Assembly (NCBI RefSeq): GCF_902499335.1
Contig: NZ_CABVQK010000006.1
Span: 434,001 to 498,000, forward strand
Source of the DNA: Burkholderia lata
Lineage (GTDB): Bacteria; Pseudomonadota; Gammaproteobacteria; Burkholderiales; Burkholderiaceae
Length of the DNA stretch: 64,000 nucleotides
Direction of reading: 5' to 3'
This document shows, one piece after another, positions 63,473-64,000 of the stretch. The notes below the pieces were generated by a model that was not told where the DNA came from, made no database searches, and worked only from the letters and a program-made list of their open reading frames with translations. Position numbers and translations under genes: made by a program. Every line of letters starts with the position of its first letter. Position 1 is the first letter of the stretch.

Positions 63473-64000
63473 TCAGAGCGCGCGGAAGGCTTCGCTGTGG
63501 CGCGCCCAGACCATATACATCACGAGCGCGGCGACCAGCAGCCCCGCGATGATGATCAGGTCGGTCGGTTTCGTGGCCGTTGCGAGCGTCGTGTAGAGCG
63601 TGTAGGCGGCGCCCGCCACCGCGACGAGCGGCGTCACCGGCCACAACGGCATCCGGTAATGATGCTCGACGTCACGGCGCACGAAGCGGCTCGCGAGCGC
63701 GGCCAGCCCGACAACCAGGTAGATCAGCAGCAGCAGGTCGACCGTGAACGCGGTCAGCTCGTCGAGGCTCGACACGAACACGAGCCCCGCCGACGGTACC
63801 GCGAGCGCGATGGTGGCGAGCCACGGCGATTCGAGGCGCGGATGAATCGTCGAGAATGCCCGGTTGCACGTGCGCGACCAGAGCGCATGCCGGCCGCTGC
63901 TGTACAGCAGCCGGCCCATCGTGATCACGATCGCGATGATCGCGTTGAACACGGACAGGAAGATCCCGCCGCTGACCACGCGCGACACGGCCGGGTTGCT
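63473..64000 (-). CDS. APC-superfamily permease, N-terminus cut off by the window edge
   Basis: 176 codons remain open to base 64000 on the minus strand. SNPAVSRVVSGGIFLSVFNAIIAIVITMGRLLYSSGRHALWSRTCNRAFSTIHPRLESPWLATIALAVPSAGLVF (in pieces) and YRMPLWPVTPLVAVAGAAYTLYTTLATATKPTDLIIIAGLL are typical of the last five to six helices of amino-acid/polyamine/organocation permeases. It is upstream of the P1-family aminopeptidase in the same operon. The substrate cannot be told from this part. Confidence 0.85.
   Translation of the reverse strand, partial: SNPAVSRVVSGGIFLSVFNAIIAIVITMGRLLYSSGRHALWSRTCNRAFSTIHPRLESPWLATIALAVPSAGLVFVSSLDELTAFTVDLLLLIYLVVGLAALASRFVRRDVEHHYRMPLWPVTPLVAVAGAAYTLYTTLATATKPTDLIIIAGLLVAALVMYMVWARHSEAFRAL

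Overview
The window is about 64 kb of GC-rich DNA with the look of a Burkholderia (cepacia-complex-like) secondary chromosome. Evidence: tandem and single universal stress proteins, two DUF4148 proteins, a Gram-negative trimeric porin, an AroP/TyrB pair beside an Lrp regulator, FUSC/LysR, and type VI secretion effectors. I saw no rRNA, tRNA, CRISPR array, transposase or integrase. The genus is inferred from protein style and composition; no search was run.

Layout, left to right. 1-9.6 kb: a hybrid histidine kinase cut by the left edge, a sensor-less sigma-54 activator, a methyl-accepting chemotaxis protein, two small proteins, a tandem universal stress protein and an amino-acid permease. 10.1-16.3 kb: a relatively AT-rich type VI secretion island read right to left as vgrG, lipase effector (Tle4-like), immunity protein (Tli4-like) and PAAR tip; two strong inverted repeats lie on its left flank. 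16.9-27.3 kb: DedA-rhodanese fusion, cupin, UspA, a NarX/NarL-like two-component pair, LprI-like protein, a DUF1326-DUF2182-EamA operon, a DUF4148 protein and a PilZ/YcgR-like protein. 27.3-34.3 kb: penicillin-binding protein 1A, then a probable trans-3-hydroxy-L-proline catabolic cluster (dehydratase, ABC binding protein, FadR-type regulator, OCD-family reductase) with two related inverted repeats as candidate operators.

34.4-37.4 kb: a lone receiver protein, an FNR-type regulator with all four cluster cysteines, a RaiA/HPF-like protein, a 79-residue protein, DUF1488 and DUF488. Three FNR-type boxes (TTGAY-N4-RTCAA, at most one mismatch) lie in this window, upstream of the two universal stress genes and of DUF1488, which suggests an oxygen-responsive local regulon. 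37.5-45.4 kb: tyrB-like and aroP-like operon opposite lrp, an EamA transporter, an AcpA-like phosphoesterase and a dihaem cytochrome c peroxidase. 45.6-46.6 kb: a second, compact type VI pair (Tae4 amidase and Tai4 immunity). 46.9-52.4 kb: GntR, SDR, BKACE enzyme and MFS transporter facing an AtoE short-chain fatty-acid transporter.

52.7-64 kb: a DUF1493 gene attached to the 3' remnant of an STM2901-like gene, ClC channel, CodA-like deaminase, porin, second DUF4148 protein, divergent LysR/FUSC pair, a 70-residue secreted protein, and a P1-family aminopeptidase downstream of an APC permease cut by the right edge. Most genes are housekeeping or accessory metabolism. The distinctive parts are the two type VI effector modules, the FNR-linked stress genes, the hydroxyproline cluster and several unexplained inverted repeats.
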